Of a DNA stretch of 64,000 nt, positions 36,101-44,150 are shown piece by piece. The stretch spans positions 62,001-126,000 of the forward strand of contig DATMBF010000005.1 in NCBI GenBank assembly GCA_035559595.1. The letters run 5' to 3'. Positions within the stretch are counted from its first letter, which is position 1, and each line of letters opens with the position of its first letter. The translations under genes and the position numbers were made by a program. The stretch is from DATMBF01 sp035559595. Its GTDB lineage: Bacteria; Bacteroidota; Ignavibacteria; UBA10030. The notes below the pieces were generated by a model that was given only the letters and a program-made list of their open reading frames with translations, did not search any database and was not told the DNA's origin.

Positions 36101-36419
36101 GCGCCCAATACAGATCCGTTCGTTCCTCAAAAATGATATAGATGAACGACATGCCGAACATCGATTGAGCGCGAATTGCATGAACTTCCGGAACACCCTG
36201 AAGCGCGGTGACGAGAGGAAAGGTGATCTGATCTTCAACAAGCTGGGGGGATCGACCCATCCATTCGGTAAAGACGATAACCTGATTCTCGGAGAGATCC
36301 GGAATGGCGTCGAGGGGAGTGTTGCCTACAGCCCAAACGCCCCACACGATGATAATGAGATAAGCTAGAATGACAATGAATCTGTTTCTGGCGCAGTAGT
36401 CAATGATACGTTCTATCAT
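33102..36419 (-). CDS. cusA: Heavy-metal RND efflux transporter, CusA/CzcA type
   Basis: 1105 residues from ATG 36419. Twelve transmembrane helices with two large periplasmic loops; AIAIGVIVDASIVLVENAY is the TM4 proton-relay region of the heavy-metal RND family, and the N-terminus NRFIVILAYLIIIVWG is typical. The second periplasmic loop has a ~46-residue Ser/Gly/Met-rich insert between NIGGG and RPYVPLGQ (about 33915-34050). The adjacent CusB- and CusC-like genes complete a CBA pump; Cu(I)/Ag(I) is suggested by the cupredoxin and CPMHP domains nearby, but zinc/cobalt cannot be excluded. Confidence 0.95.
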   Translation of the reverse strand: MIERIIDYCARNRFIVILAYLIIIVWGVWAVGNTPLDAIPDLSENQVIVFTEWMGRSPQLVEDQITFPLVTALQGVPEVHAIRAQSMFGMSFIYIIFEERTDLYWARSRVLEKLSTVQSALPAGAKMQLGPDGTGVGHVFWYTVEGKYDLGTLRAIQDWYIKLNLQGVEGVAEVASIGGYVRQYQVDVDPNKMKSYGMTLTDIKNAVMRSNNDVGGKILEISDAEYFVRGQGYIQSVKDVENIVVGTGAGGTPIYIRNLGTVQLGGDIRRGSLEKNGQGQAVGGIVVMRYEENAKEVIDRVKKRIEEIKPGLPEGVRIDTAYDRSSLIMAAVNTLRNALIEEAIVVSLIVLLFLLHVRSVLRVIIEIPVAVLVAFICMKLFNITSNIMSLGGIAIAIGVIVDASIVLVENAYRNVARAIQEKGSLSTQDYVEVSIVSAKQVGPAIFYSVAIMVVSFLPVFLLEGQEGKLFRPLAFTKTFVLAGSAIIAITLVPMLMTMLTRGKFRTENQNPITRFLNRLYAPVIHWVLKWRKTTIALNILALLITVPMIMSIGSEFMPPLDEGSLLFMPVTLPSASITEVNRIMQVQDAIIKSIPEVDLVLGKAGKAETSTDPAPVSMIETIIMLKPKDQWRPGITKEDIIAELDAKLQIPGVRNGWTQPIINRINMLSTGVRTDLGVKIFGKDLDTLEQLAIQAEQILRTVPGAADLYAERTQGGLFLDIKINREAVARYGINIGDVQDIIEIAVGGENIGTVIDGRQRFPIRVRYARDFRNTVEALENLLVPVNIGGGSVMAASKSAAPTSTGPTMATMGGGMNSSGPSVIPAGEPRKPGTVSNRPYVPLGQLAQIDIMPGPPMISSENAQLRSIVFLNVRGRDMGSFVEEAKEVLNRELKLPPGYTLQWSGQWENQIRARERLQILMPIVFLIIYVMLYFVTKDFLEAFVVMLSVPFALIGGVYLIYVLGYNFSVAVWVGFIALYGLAVETGVVMVVYLHEALDKRIHEHQLGKRGPITMQDIFEATVEGSVLRLRPKVMTVTTSMIGLIPIMWSTGVGADVMKPLASPMIGGLVTSTIHVLVVTPILFSYMKEYALKKGQLSISKMATWMK

Positions 36420-36451
36420 GGTTCGATCCTTCGAAACGAATCTTCTTTGAA

Positions 36452-38014
36452 TTATTCCACAATAAGTTTGCCGTGTACCATACCCATTCCGCACGTGAAA
36501 TGATATTCTCCGGGTCTTGAGGCGGGTAGTTCGACCGTTGTCGTTTTTCGTGCCGGAAGTCGACGACGAATTCTGAAATCGTCAAAGATGACCTCATTCG
36601 TGCAATCGGCATCCTCATCACGATAGAAATGGAGCTTTACAGGTGTTCCGCTTGCAACGCGGATCACTTCAGGGATGTATTTTCCCTTGACGAGAATTCG
36701 ATGCTCGTTCGTTGCTCCGGACTTTAGAGTTTCTGTCGATCTCTTCTCACCGATGGTTGTGTGCCCGGCGTGGGGATCTGCGGCCGTCGGTTGCCGCAAT
36801 GCACTTTCGGAGTCAATCAAGAATCCGCCGGTAACCGCAACGAGCTCCCCTTCACGCAAACCGTCGAGAATCTGATAGAAAGAATCTGAAGAGAGACCGA
36901 GTGTCACGTTCCGCGGTTCGAAGATGTTCGGCTGTGTCTCCACCCAAACAACTGTCTTCTTGCCCGTTGTGAGAACCGCCGAAGCTGGAATAACTAAGGC
37001 ACCCTGAACGATCTTCGATATTGCCGCCTTTAGATACATCTTGGGCTTAAGAAGCCCCGTGGGATTGGCGAACTCCGCCCTGACACGCACTGTGCGGGTT
37101 TCGCTATTCACCACCGGGTCAATAAAGGTCACCGTACCGCTGATCTGTTCCGGGTAGCTCTCGATTGTCACTTCAACAGCTTGACCGATGCGGATCAACG
37201 GAATGTCCTTTTCATACACGTCGATGTAAACCCAGACTTTTGAGAGATCAGCCAGCTCATAGAGAACCATTCCCTCATCAACGTATTGCCCCTCCTGAAC
37301 TTGCTTCGAAAGAACGGTTCCGCGGATAGGAGAATGGAATCGAACTGTGCTGGAAAGGGATGGTGACGATTCAAGATCGGCAATCTGATCTTCCGTCATT
37401 CCAAAATGAACGCGAAGCCGTTCTCTCGTTGCATGAAACAGCCGTTCCTGCACGCCTATTGATGTCTGGTCACCTGCCTCTTTTGCCTTGCGTAACCCGT
37501 CGAGGGCAAGCAGGAATTCCTGTTTGGCGGTCAGCAGGTCAGGGCTGTACAAGTCGAATAACGGTTGACCGTTCTGTACCTGGACTCCCGTGAAGTTCAC
37601 GAAGAGCTTTTCGATTCTTCCTCTGAATCGGGCTGAAACAATGGCCTGGAGAGGTTCGGCATAGTCCACGATTCCAACCGCTTCGATTGTTTTCACAAAC
37701 GACCGACGTTCGACGCGCTCGGTAGTGACATTTGCCAAAACTCGCTGCGTTGGAGAGAGGCTGACAGTTCTTAGATTGGAAACCTGATCAGCGGACATCT
37801 CCATTTGGGATGATTTCCGCACCAATGCCATTCCGCAGACCGGACAGGCTCCCGGTCGATCAGAAATGACCGACGGGTGCATCGGGCAGGTATAGTACTC
37901 TGTGGTCGACTGCATCTGAGAATTTCCATTTTGCTGTGTTTCGTGATTTCCCTCTGTGCAGCCTGCAGTTGTTGAGAGAAAGGATGCTAGTAATGTCAAG
38001 AATATATACTTCAT
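36452..38014 (-). CDS. cusB: CusB-type efflux adaptor with metal-binding and cupredoxin domains
   Basis: 520 residues. Lipobox TTAGC (Cys19); residues ~41-66 carry the YYTCPMHPSVISD...CPVCGMALV metal domain; ~90-430 is the membrane-fusion adaptor (RFRGRIEKLFVNFTGVQVQNG, RFHSPIRGTVLSKQVQEGQY, VWVYIDVYEKDIPLIRIGQ); residues ~436-520 form a cupredoxin (plastocyanin-like) domain with Cys471, Cys508, Met510/512 and His514 in FTCGMGMVHG as likely copper ligands. The family bridges RND pump and outer-membrane channel and can hand metal to the pump. The start overlaps the CusC-like stop (ATGA). The three-part fusion is notable. Confidence 0.93.
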   Translation of the reverse strand: MKYIFLTLLASFLSTTAGCTEGNHETQQNGNSQMQSTTEYYTCPMHPSVISDRPGACPVCGMALVRKSSQMEMSADQVSNLRTVSLSPTQRVLANVTTERVERRSFVKTIEAVGIVDYAEPLQAIVSARFRGRIEKLFVNFTGVQVQNGQPLFDLYSPDLLTAKQEFLLALDGLRKAKEAGDQTSIGVQERLFHATRERLRVHFGMTEDQIADLESSPSLSSTVRFHSPIRGTVLSKQVQEGQYVDEGMVLYELADLSKVWVYIDVYEKDIPLIRIGQAVEVTIESYPEQISGTVTFIDPVVNSETRTVRVRAEFANPTGLLKPKMYLKAAISKIVQGALVIPASAVLTTGKKTVVWVETQPNIFEPRNVTLGLSSDSFYQILDGLREGELVAVTGGFLIDSESALRQPTAADPHAGHTTIGEKRSTETLKSGATNEHRILVKGKYIPEVIRVASGTPVKLHFYRDEDADCTNEVIFDDFRIRRRLPARKTTTVELPASRPGEYHFTCGMGMVHGKLIVE

Positions 38015-39279
38015 TGTTCATTCTCCTTTGGAACAGCACTTAAGGTTGTTACGCCAACCGATCGCTCCAGGGCGGCAAGCGATTGATGGTATTGCGCCAG
38101 CGCCATTGCGGCCTCCATCTTTGCCATCTGAAACATTCGGAATGAGTCGAGCAGCATAAGGAATGATGTCCTTCCGGTCTGGTATTCGGTCAAGAGGGTC
38201 CGCAGTGATTGGTCCGTCTGCGGCAGAATCGTGCTTTCGTATGCCTTCACTCGAGATTCGTAGCCTTTGAACGTCGCGTAATTCTGCCTGACCTGCGCTT
38301 CAATCATTCGCCGCGTGGCGAGAAACATTGATTCACGCATCGATCTCTCTGCCGAGGCCTCCTGAACACGAGCCGACGCTTTAGAGAGGGACCAGGGGGC
38401 GATCGGCAGCGTAATACCAGCAGTTACACTCCATCGCTTCTCTCCAAGCAGGGGCATCGTTACGTACTCCAGGCCCAATCGTAAATCCGGAAGGTATTCT
38501 TGCTTTTGCAGACCGAGCATCAGGGCACTTTCGTTGACACTGAGAGAGTCATGCACCACCATCGGTCTTGCTGTGAGAGCAAAGGAAACAAGCTCCTCGA
38601 CATTATACGAGACTGCCGGCAACGGCAGACCGCTGATTGGACCGATTGGCTTACGCGAGTCGCGATTCAAGATAGCGCGAAGCATGCTCTCGGTGCTGAC
38701 GACATCTTGTTTGAGAGCCTCCTCTTCCGCACGAAGTTTTGCAAGTTCAATACTTGTTTTGAGAACGTCCTGCTGAGAGGCTTTGCCGACGCTATATTGC
38801 GCTGTGGCGGCATCAAGAATCTGGCGAAGAAACGATTGGTTCTCCCTGTTGAGCTGCAGGGCCGTGCGCGCATACCAGAGCATGGCATAGGCTGATTTGA
38901 GTCGTGCCACCACATCAAGCACCTTTTCGAGGTGTTCGTGGTGCGCATGTTCAGCCTGGATTTGAGCGATGGAACGTTCCATGAAGAGCTTTGTGGGAAA
39001 GCGGACCATCTGCATGAGCTCAATGTTCGCATACATCGCTTCGCTGAAACGAAAGCCCGGCATCTCCATCCAGCGGAGGATCAACTCCGGATCATCCAGA
39101 GCCCACCGTTGCGTTACCTTGTGCTCAAACACCGCCATACGAGATACCTGAGCAGCGATCTCCGGATTATTCGAGATCGCCTCGATAATGAGAAACTGTA
39201 GGTCTTCCGTCTCTTGCTCTTGTGAGTAGATTGTTGTGAATGCACCGAGAATGAGTGCAAGAAAAAGCACACGAATCAT
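38011..39279 (-). CDS. TolC-family outer-membrane efflux protein, CusC-like
   Basis: 422 residues with a signal peptide (FLALILGAFTTIYSQ) and two internally similar halves of long coiled-coil helices (for example IEAISNNPEIAAQVSRMAV and IEAQVRQNYATFKGYESRVK), the outer-membrane efflux protein pattern. It provides the exit duct for the CusBA pump in the next two genes. Short for TolC but normal for Bacteroidota CusC-like proteins. No N-terminal lipobox is visible. Confidence 0.88.
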   Translation of the reverse strand: MIRVLFLALILGAFTTIYSQEQETEDLQFLIIEAISNNPEIAAQVSRMAVFEHKVTQRWALDDPELILRWMEMPGFRFSEAMYANIELMQMVRFPTKLFMERSIAQIQAEHAHHEHLEKVLDVVARLKSAYAMLWYARTALQLNRENQSFLRQILDAATAQYSVGKASQQDVLKTSIELAKLRAEEEALKQDVVSTESMLRAILNRDSRKPIGPISGLPLPAVSYNVEELVSFALTARPMVVHDSLSVNESALMLGLQKQEYLPDLRLGLEYVTMPLLGEKRWSVTAGITLPIAPWSLSKASARVQEASAERSMRESMFLATRRMIEAQVRQNYATFKGYESRVKAYESTILPQTDQSLRTLLTEYQTGRTSFLMLLDSFRMFQMAKMEAAMALAQYHQSLAALERSVGVTTLSAVPKENEQ

Positions 39280-39362
39280 ACGTGCTCCTTTGAAAGTAAA
39301 GTCTGATCGAGGTAAACGATTACACTACTTCAGCGAAGGAAGCTGAGGACAGCAGAGGAATC

Positions 39363-39758
39363 TTAGAGCAGGAGACTGGCGTGGAGAAGGAAGAGTGGTT
39401 CAGACGGTGGTAACGCGGTGACCTGAAGCGAGGTGGTTGAAGCGAAGAAACCGGATAAAAAACTGTAATCGGCGACAATATCAACGATGAGAGTGAGGAT
39501 TCGCTCGGAATCACCATGGCTGCGATCACTTTTGAGGTAGGGAGTGGTGTTCCGTTCCGCGATGATAATCTTGCCGCAGCAATCTGGTGTTTGCGACGAA
39601 ACCGCAATGCCGCTTGACGGGGGAGCAGACATCTCGCACGTCGGTTGCTCAGCACTCATCATCGGGCAGAGGTACGTTACAATGGGGAGCCCGACGCTAA
39701 AGAGCGTGAGCGACGCGATGAGGGTTGTTGCCGTGAAGAGGTTCAGTTTTGATTGCAT
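39363..39758 (-). CDS. Small Cys-rich exported protein at head of Cu operon
   Basis: 131 residues with an N-terminal signal anchor (TTLIASLTLFSVGLPIV), then LCPMMSAEQPTCEM and PDCCGK giving Cys31, Cys41, Cys60 and Cys61 with nearby Met, and a hydrophobic C-terminal third. Small exported CPMM/CC proteins like this are often found in front of Bacteroidota metal-efflux operons, but I know of no proven function. As the first gene behind the palindromic promoter at 39787-39848, it could be a periplasmic copper sensor or scavenger. No DNA-binding domain is seen. Confidence 0.7.
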   Translation of the reverse strand: MQSKLNLFTATTLIASLTLFSVGLPIVTYLCPMMSAEQPTCEMSAPPSSGIAVSSQTPDCCGKIIIAERNTTPYLKSDRSHGDSERILTLIVDIVADYSFLSGFFASTTSLQVTALPPSEPLFLLHASLLL

Positions 39759-39786
39759 ACGAAAGTTCTAACGTGAAACGGTGCCA

Positions 39787-39808
39787 GAATGTTTCACCTT
39801 CAACATTC
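39787..39808. promoter_or_regulatory. Palindromic operator downstream of Cu operon promoter
   Basis: GAATGTT (39787-39793) and AACATTC (39802-39808) are perfect inverted repeats separated by eight bases; an outer AGAATG/CATTCT pair (39786-39791 and 39813-39818) extends the symmetry. It sits just past the expected minus-strand start site, a repressor-type position. Confidence 0.55.
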
Positions 39809-39819
39809 GGGCCATTCTA

Positions 39820-39848
39820 ATCTTAGGAAAATTGGCATTGATTCGCAA
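39820..39848 (-). promoter_or_regulatory. Predicted promoter of the Cu efflux operon
   Basis: On the minus strand TTGCGA (39848-39843) and TAAGAT (39825-39820) are separated by 17 bases; the first gene starts at 39758. Flanked by palindromes on both sides. Confidence 0.55.
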
Positions 39849-39862
39849 GTCCGGCGGGATTC

Positions 39863-39878
39863 TTCCCATAAATGGGAA
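39863..39878. promoter_or_regulatory. Palindrome upstream of the Cu operon -35 box
   Basis: TTCCCAT (39863-39869) and ATGGGAA (39872-39878) form a 7-bp dyad with a two-base centre, about 15 bases upstream of the -35 box, where an activator would bind. It could instead be a hairpin trailing terC, but no T run follows it on the minus strand. Confidence 0.4.
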
Positions 39879-40011
39879 AATAAGGGCCAAGGCAATGCCC
39901 AAAACTGCGAAAGGGTGTGGTAAGGAAATCTGAAAGAAAGGCTTTTTCGCCCATCTTCATCAGCACAGTTGCATGGTTGATGAATGTCATTCGCAAATTC
40001 CATTAGACCGC

Positions 40012-40770
40012 CTACAACGTCCGTCCCCAGGATTTCGGATAGGGGTCGCGCAGTTGCACGGGAGCTGTTGTCGTTTTTCGAAGGCGCAGATTGAGCATCT
40101 CGACAAAGACAGAAAAGGCCATGGAGAAATAAATATACCCTTTTGGAATATGTTGGTCGAATCCCTCGGCAACGAGTGTAACGCCGATGAGAAGAAGAAA
40201 GGCGAGCGCGAGCATTTTCACCGTGGGACGTCGATGGACGAAATCGCTGATCGCGCGGGCTGAGAACATCATAAAAACGACGGCAAGAATAACAGCGGCA
40301 ATCATCACGCCAAGCCTGTCGGTCATGCCAATTGCTGTGATGACGGAATCGAGAGAAAACACAATATCGAGGAGAATGATTTGAAGGATAACACTCCCGA
40401 AGGATGCAACGTTGACAGCCTTTCCTCCCGACTCTTCGCCTTCGAGTTTGTTATGAATTTCGTGTGTGCTCTTGGCGATAAGGAAAAGTCCCCCAATGAT
40501 GAGGATGATATCTCGTCCGGATATGTCGTTGCCGAAGAGCGTGAAGATCGGTTGGGTGAGGCGCATGATCAGCGTGAGAGAAAAGAGGAGAGCAACGCGC
40601 GTGATCATCGCAAGAGCAAGGCCGATTGTTCTGGCTCGTTGCTGTTGATGCTCTGGAAGTCTACCGGAGAGGATTGAGATAAAAATAATGTTGTCGATTC
40701 CGAGAACGATTTCGAGCGCAGTAAGGGTGGCGAGAGCCACCCACATGCCGGGATCGGTTAACCATGTCAT
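40012..40770 (-). CDS. TerC-family integral membrane protein
   Basis: 252 residues with about seven transmembrane helices. N-terminus MWVALATLTALEIVLGIDNIIFISIL and the second DSV motif (DIVFSLDSVITAIGM) give the two acidic pairs typical of TerC/Alx/MeeF/MeeY exporters, which move manganese and help metalation of exported proteins. The loop of ~30 residues in the middle (KSTHEIHNKLEGEESGG) is hydrophilic. It lies 134 bases beyond the Cu operon control region but is read separately; a link to metal homeostasis is inference. Confidence 0.93.
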   Translation of the reverse strand: MTWLTDPGMWVALATLTALEIVLGIDNIIFISILSGRLPEHQQQRARTIGLALAMITRVALLFSLTLIMRLTQPIFTLFGNDISGRDIILIIGGLFLIAKSTHEIHNKLEGEESGGKAVNVASFGSVILQIILLDIVFSLDSVITAIGMTDRLGVMIAAVILAVVFMMFSARAISDFVHRRPTVKMLALAFLLLIGVTLVAEGFDQHIPKGYIYFSMAFSVFVEMLNLRLRKTTTAPVQLRDPYPKSWGRTL

Positions 40771-40819
40771 GATTGAGTCCGAATGAATAGAGTGAGGGAA
40801 GTTATGGTTGGGGTCAGTG

Positions 40820-41623
40820 TTATTCCAGAATAGTTATCTCGTCGCCAATATTGATCCTCCCCATGTTTTCGTGAATCAGATTCTGTCCGAACATCACCTT
40901 GCCACCGCGATTGCGAAATGTGGCAAGAGTCCTGAGCGGTTCCTCGCTCCTGTTTCCGGTTTCCTGGTCAACCGTCGTAATGCTGCATCGGTCACACAGT
41001 TTCGCCGATCGAAAGCGAACCGCCCCGATCTCGATCGTCTTCCACTCGTCCTCGGCATAGGGTTGAACGCCTTTGACCACAATATTGGGCCGAAAGCGGT
41101 TTATTGACAGAGGATTGGAGAGACGATTATTGAGGTCGTTAAGAGATTCCTGTGAGATCAGAAGAAAAGGAAAGCCATCGGCAAAGCTGACGACTTCTCC
41201 AGAATGCTGGAATTCGGGGGGAACAGGACGGCGAGATTCATCCGGCATGTAAACGAGACGACACCGGATCCCCAGGAATTCGTTGAGCAATCGGTCCGCC
41301 TCGCAACTCACCAACGTCGCAGGCACGGTGTTGTGCCAAATCGTGGCGGGAAAAAGGGATTGAGTTTTGGGAGAAAGAGGAACGGATATCGAAAAGGCAT
41401 TATTGACTGAGAGGACCAACGATCCGCATTCTATCGCTGTGTGAATCAGTGCCATGCGGGGATGGATGCGTTGAGTGAGAAAAACGTTGTCCTCGTCAAC
41501 GATCATGAACCGGCGATCGTGTTGAAATCCGCGTTCGACGACGTTGCCAGCCAGAATGGAGATCCCCCTGCACGATTTGACGGGATAGATGTAGAGCTGT
41601 GCCACGGTCATGAGATCGGTCAC
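40820..41623 (-). CDS. MOSC-domain protein (YcbX/mARC type)
   Basis: 267 residues from GTG 41623 (overlaps the upstream stop) or ATG 41611. The N-terminal MOSC_N beta barrel (LYIYPVKSCRGISI, FQHDRRFMIVDEDNVFLTQR) precedes the MOSC domain with RFRPNIVVKG, RFRSAKLCDRCSITTVD (Cys that would coordinate molybdenum), and VMFGQNLIHENMGRINIGDE. In YcbX and mARC such proteins bind Moco and reduce N-hydroxylated compounds, using a reductase partner absent here. Probably co-transcribed with the BstA-like gene. Confidence 0.9.
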   Translation of the reverse strand: MTDLMTVAQLYIYPVKSCRGISILAGNVVERGFQHDRRFMIVDEDNVFLTQRIHPRMALIHTAIECGSLVLSVNNAFSISVPLSPKTQSLFPATIWHNTVPATLVSCEADRLLNEFLGIRCRLVYMPDESRRPVPPEFQHSGEVVSFADGFPFLLISQESLNDLNNRLSNPLSINRFRPNIVVKGVQPYAEDEWKTIEIGAVRFRSAKLCDRCSITTVDQETGNRSEEPLRTLATFRNRGGKVMFGQNLIHENMGRINIGDEITILE

Positions 41624-42099
41624 CAGCCCATTTTCTTCCGGAGTTCCGTGATTTGTCCCACGTGATTCTCACCGTGTTTGGAGTACGTGACGAGAAGACT
41701 CTGCAGGGTAATCGGTCCACTTTCGGGGTGAACTCCCCTGCGGTCCCAATCTGCTTCCGACCGTGACCTCAGGAGCGCCGTCATTCTTGCATGCAGGCCC
41801 TTGAGAATCAGGATTGAGCTCTGAATCGGGTGCGATTTCCCGTCCGGCAGATCTGCCCATTTCTCTTGATCGTAAGGTTTGATAGTGGGGTTCTCCTCGG
41901 TGAGGAGCAACTTCATTCTCGTCCAGGCATTCAAATGAGAATCGGCAAGGTGATGGACGACCTGTCGTACCGTCCAGCCGCCATCTCTGTAGGGTGTGTC
42001 GAGTTGACTGTCGGCAAGACCACGAACTGCCTCTTCGACTTGATCGGGAAGTCGTTCGATTTTTACTATCATAGCATCTCGTTCCGCTTTTGTCAGCAT
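41620..42099 (-). CDS. DinB/YfiT-family putative thiol S-transferase or metal hydrolase
   Basis: 159 residues of four-helix bundle with the metal ligands His50 (VVHHLADSHLN), His142 and His146 (SKHGENHVGQ), the YfiT/BstA signature. BstA relatives conjugate bacillithiol; other members are annotated as hydrolases, and sequence alone does not decide. GTGA overlap links it to the MOSC gene. A related C-terminal fragment appears at the far right edge of the window. Confidence 0.88.
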   Translation of the reverse strand: MLTKAERDAMIVKIERLPDQVEEAVRGLADSQLDTPYRDGGWTVRQVVHHLADSHLNAWTRMKLLLTEENPTIKPYDQEKWADLPDGKSHPIQSSILILKGLHARMTALLRSRSEADWDRRGVHPESGPITLQSLLVTYSKHGENHVGQITELRKKMGW

Positions 42100-42170
42100 C
42101 GTTCAATCCTTTCCGGAGAAGACCTCATCGTTCATTTTTTGAAGCGTCAGAACAATGGATGTCATGAAGT

Positions 42171-42219
42171 AGCTGCAACCTTCAGTTGCGATTTCTCACA
42201 AGTTCGCAGGCTGAAGCCT
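42171..42219. repeat. REP-like double stem-loop in intergenic region
   Basis: Between the BstA-like gene and the amidohydrolase stop (42100-42284), two short dyads occur: GCAAC-cttca-GTTGC (42175-42189) and AGGCT-ga-AGCCT (42208-42219), joined by TTTCTCACAAGTTCGC-type sequence. The stem with GCTGAAGCC core resembles intergenic palindromes dispersed in many environmental genomes. The rest of this 185-base gap holds no gene I can support. Confidence 0.45.
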
Positions 42220-42284
42220 TCGGCACCGCGCGCTTCAGACGTTCATATTAAAAGGCCTCTTCGTGTATTCTTCCTATTCTCCCT

Positions 42285-43622
42285 TCACTTAACCCTTTTG
42301 CCATGTTTTATCACCATATCCACGCGCTGCAACAGCGTAATATATCTCAACACATCTCCCTTCAACGCAATGATGTCGGCGTACTTTCCTTCACTCACGG
42401 TTCCGTAGTCTTTATCGACTTTCATCGCAACGGCAGGCCAGTACGTCGCAGCACGGATGGCTTCCATCGGCTCAACGCCAAGCTTGTTGACCCAGATATC
42501 GAGCTCATTCCAAGTGGATTGGCTATGGAATTTCATCGGAATGCCGCTGTCCGTTCCGATCAGGAGAACGACACCGGATTCTTTAAGCTGCTGAAATTTT
42601 CGCGTCAATGTTGGTCGTCGGCTCGGTGTAATCTGGAAGTAGGAAAGGCGGTCGGGATAGGCGATTGATGTCTTGATATCCTGAATGATCGAATCCGGCA
42701 GGCCGAGATGCCATGACGTCTCGTCAAGCTTCTCGGGGTTATCGCGAATGTACTCATAGTTGAAAAGTCCCTCGATCGTCGGCGTCCAGAAAAGGGGTCC
42801 AAGATTCATCTTGGCGGTACGCTCACGAATCATCTCTATGATGTCCGGTGGATACTCCGGCGCTGTTGCCAATCCCGTATGTTCGAAGCAATCGATGCCG
42901 GCCGCTAAGCCGCGTCGAATTTCCTCGGGACGATGAGAGTGTGCAACTACCGGCAGTTTGTACTTATGCGCTTCATCGACGACGGCATTCACCTCATCCA
43001 TTGTCATTTGGTCATGATCGATCAGTTTGATGCAATCGACCCCGGCTTGCGCGAGTCTTCGGACTTTTGCTCGCGCATCCGCGGCTCCGTTCACTCCCCA
43101 ACGAAACAACTCTGTCCCGGGATATGGAGCTTTCTGGATGAAGGGGCCTGAAACGTAGAGCGTCGGACCTGGAATCCTTCCTTCTCGAATCGCATTCCGT
43201 ACATTGATACTCGCTTCGAGCGGGGCGCCTAAGTCCCTTGCGCTTGTCACCCCAGCCATCAACAGCTGTCGCGCAGAGGCGGGCATGATGATCGATTCGA
43301 AGACAGCGGGATACTTCTTGTCCCAATGTGAATAATCGGCATGCCCGTTGATCATTAAATGCACGTGCATATCCCAGAGTCCGGGGAGGATGGTCATCCC
43401 TTCTGTTGAGATAACTTCCGCTCCATCTGGGATCCTCATCCCAACGCGTCCGACAGCCTTTATCCGCTCCCCTTCAATGATAATGACGCTGTTCTGAATC
43501 GGTTTCCCACCGAAACCATCAATGAGCGTTCCACCCACCAATGCTTTGAGGTTTTGAGAAAGGATGGGACAGAGAGGAAGTATGGCAAGAATGAGGACGG
43601 CGAGGATTCTGATCGCATTCAT
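42285..43622 (-). CDS. Secreted amidohydrolase (imidazolonepropionase-like)
   Basis: 445 residues from ATG 43622, with AGGAGG six bases upstream; the longer frame has no support. Signal peptide (LILAILPLCPILSQ), then the metal-dependent amidohydrolase barrel with HxH in DMHVHLMINGH, bridging Lys in DCIKLIDHDQMT, His in VVAHSHRPEEI and CFEHTG, and Asp in LIGTDSGIPM: a complete binuclear site. Substrates of this exported group include cyclic amides and dipeptides. Followed by apaG (upstream on minus) with a 41-base gap. Confidence 0.9.
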   Translation of the reverse strand: MNAIRILAVLILAILPLCPILSQNLKALVGGTLIDGFGGKPIQNSVIIIEGERIKAVGRVGMRIPDGAEVISTEGMTILPGLWDMHVHLMINGHADYSHWDKKYPAVFESIIMPASARQLLMAGVTSARDLGAPLEASINVRNAIREGRIPGPTLYVSGPFIQKAPYPGTELFRWGVNGAADARAKVRRLAQAGVDCIKLIDHDQMTMDEVNAVVDEAHKYKLPVVAHSHRPEEIRRGLAAGIDCFEHTGLATAPEYPPDIIEMIRERTAKMNLGPLFWTPTIEGLFNYEYIRDNPEKLDETSWHLGLPDSIIQDIKTSIAYPDRLSYFQITPSRRPTLTRKFQQLKESGVVLLIGTDSGIPMKFHSQSTWNELDIWVNKLGVEPMEAIRAATYWPAVAMKVDKDYGTVSEGKYADIIALKGDVLRYITLLQRVDMVIKHGKRVK

Positions 43623-43663
43623 AATTTCCTCCTTGAGAAGCGAAATGTCAGGGGAAAAAAGTC

Positions 43664-44077
43664 TCAGTGTATCGAGAAGCTGGGCATAAGCGACGTGGCA
43701 ACGAGAAAGAATCGGCCGATGACGCAATCGAACATATCGCCATTATCACGCTGCATCTGATAGGTTCCTTCCATCGTTCCCCATTCGGTTTGAAGCGGAC
43801 AGAAGCTGTCATACTCGAACGATTCACCGGGCTCAAGGCGCGGAGTCTTACCCACGACACCAGGGCCTTTCACATCCTCCTGTTTTCCATCGGCATCAAT
43901 GATGATCCAATGGCGTGAGAGGAGGCGGGCCGGTTCCGTTCCCTCGTTGGTAATCGTGATGTGGTAGCCGAACACGTAACGATGACTTTGCGGATCGGAA
44001 TGTTCGGCAAGATATCGTGCTTCCGCACGGACGCGAATTCCGTGTGTAACCGCTTCGGAGTGGAGTGGTTGTTTCAT
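43664..44077 (-). CDS. apaG: ApaG domain protein
   Basis: 137 residues from ATG 44077; a TTG 30 bases upstream adds residues outside the domain. A single Ig-like ApaG domain (YVFGYHITITNEGTEPARLLSRHWIIID, VVGKTPRLEPGESFEYDSFC). ApaG has been linked to Co2+ resistance and Mg2+ efflux, and binds pyrophosphate, but its exact function is unsettled. It sits between a permease and an amidohydrolase with no obvious pathway link. Confidence 0.92.
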   Translation of the reverse strand: MKQPLHSEAVTHGIRVRAEARYLAEHSDPQSHRYVFGYHITITNEGTEPARLLSRHWIIIDADGKQEDVKGPGVVGKTPRLEPGESFEYDSFCPLQTEWGTMEGTYQMQRDNGDMFDCVIGRFFLVATSLMPSFSIH

Positions 44078-44150
44078 GGCATTCGTTGGAGTAAGCAGTG
44101 GGTTCAAATATACTGAGGGAATTCCTTAGTTGCACGACTGTCCGGAGAAC

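Noticed and set aside
39800..40003. 67-codon minus-strand frame before the Cu operon
   Set aside because: Covers the promoter and palindromes and has no domain or ribosome site.
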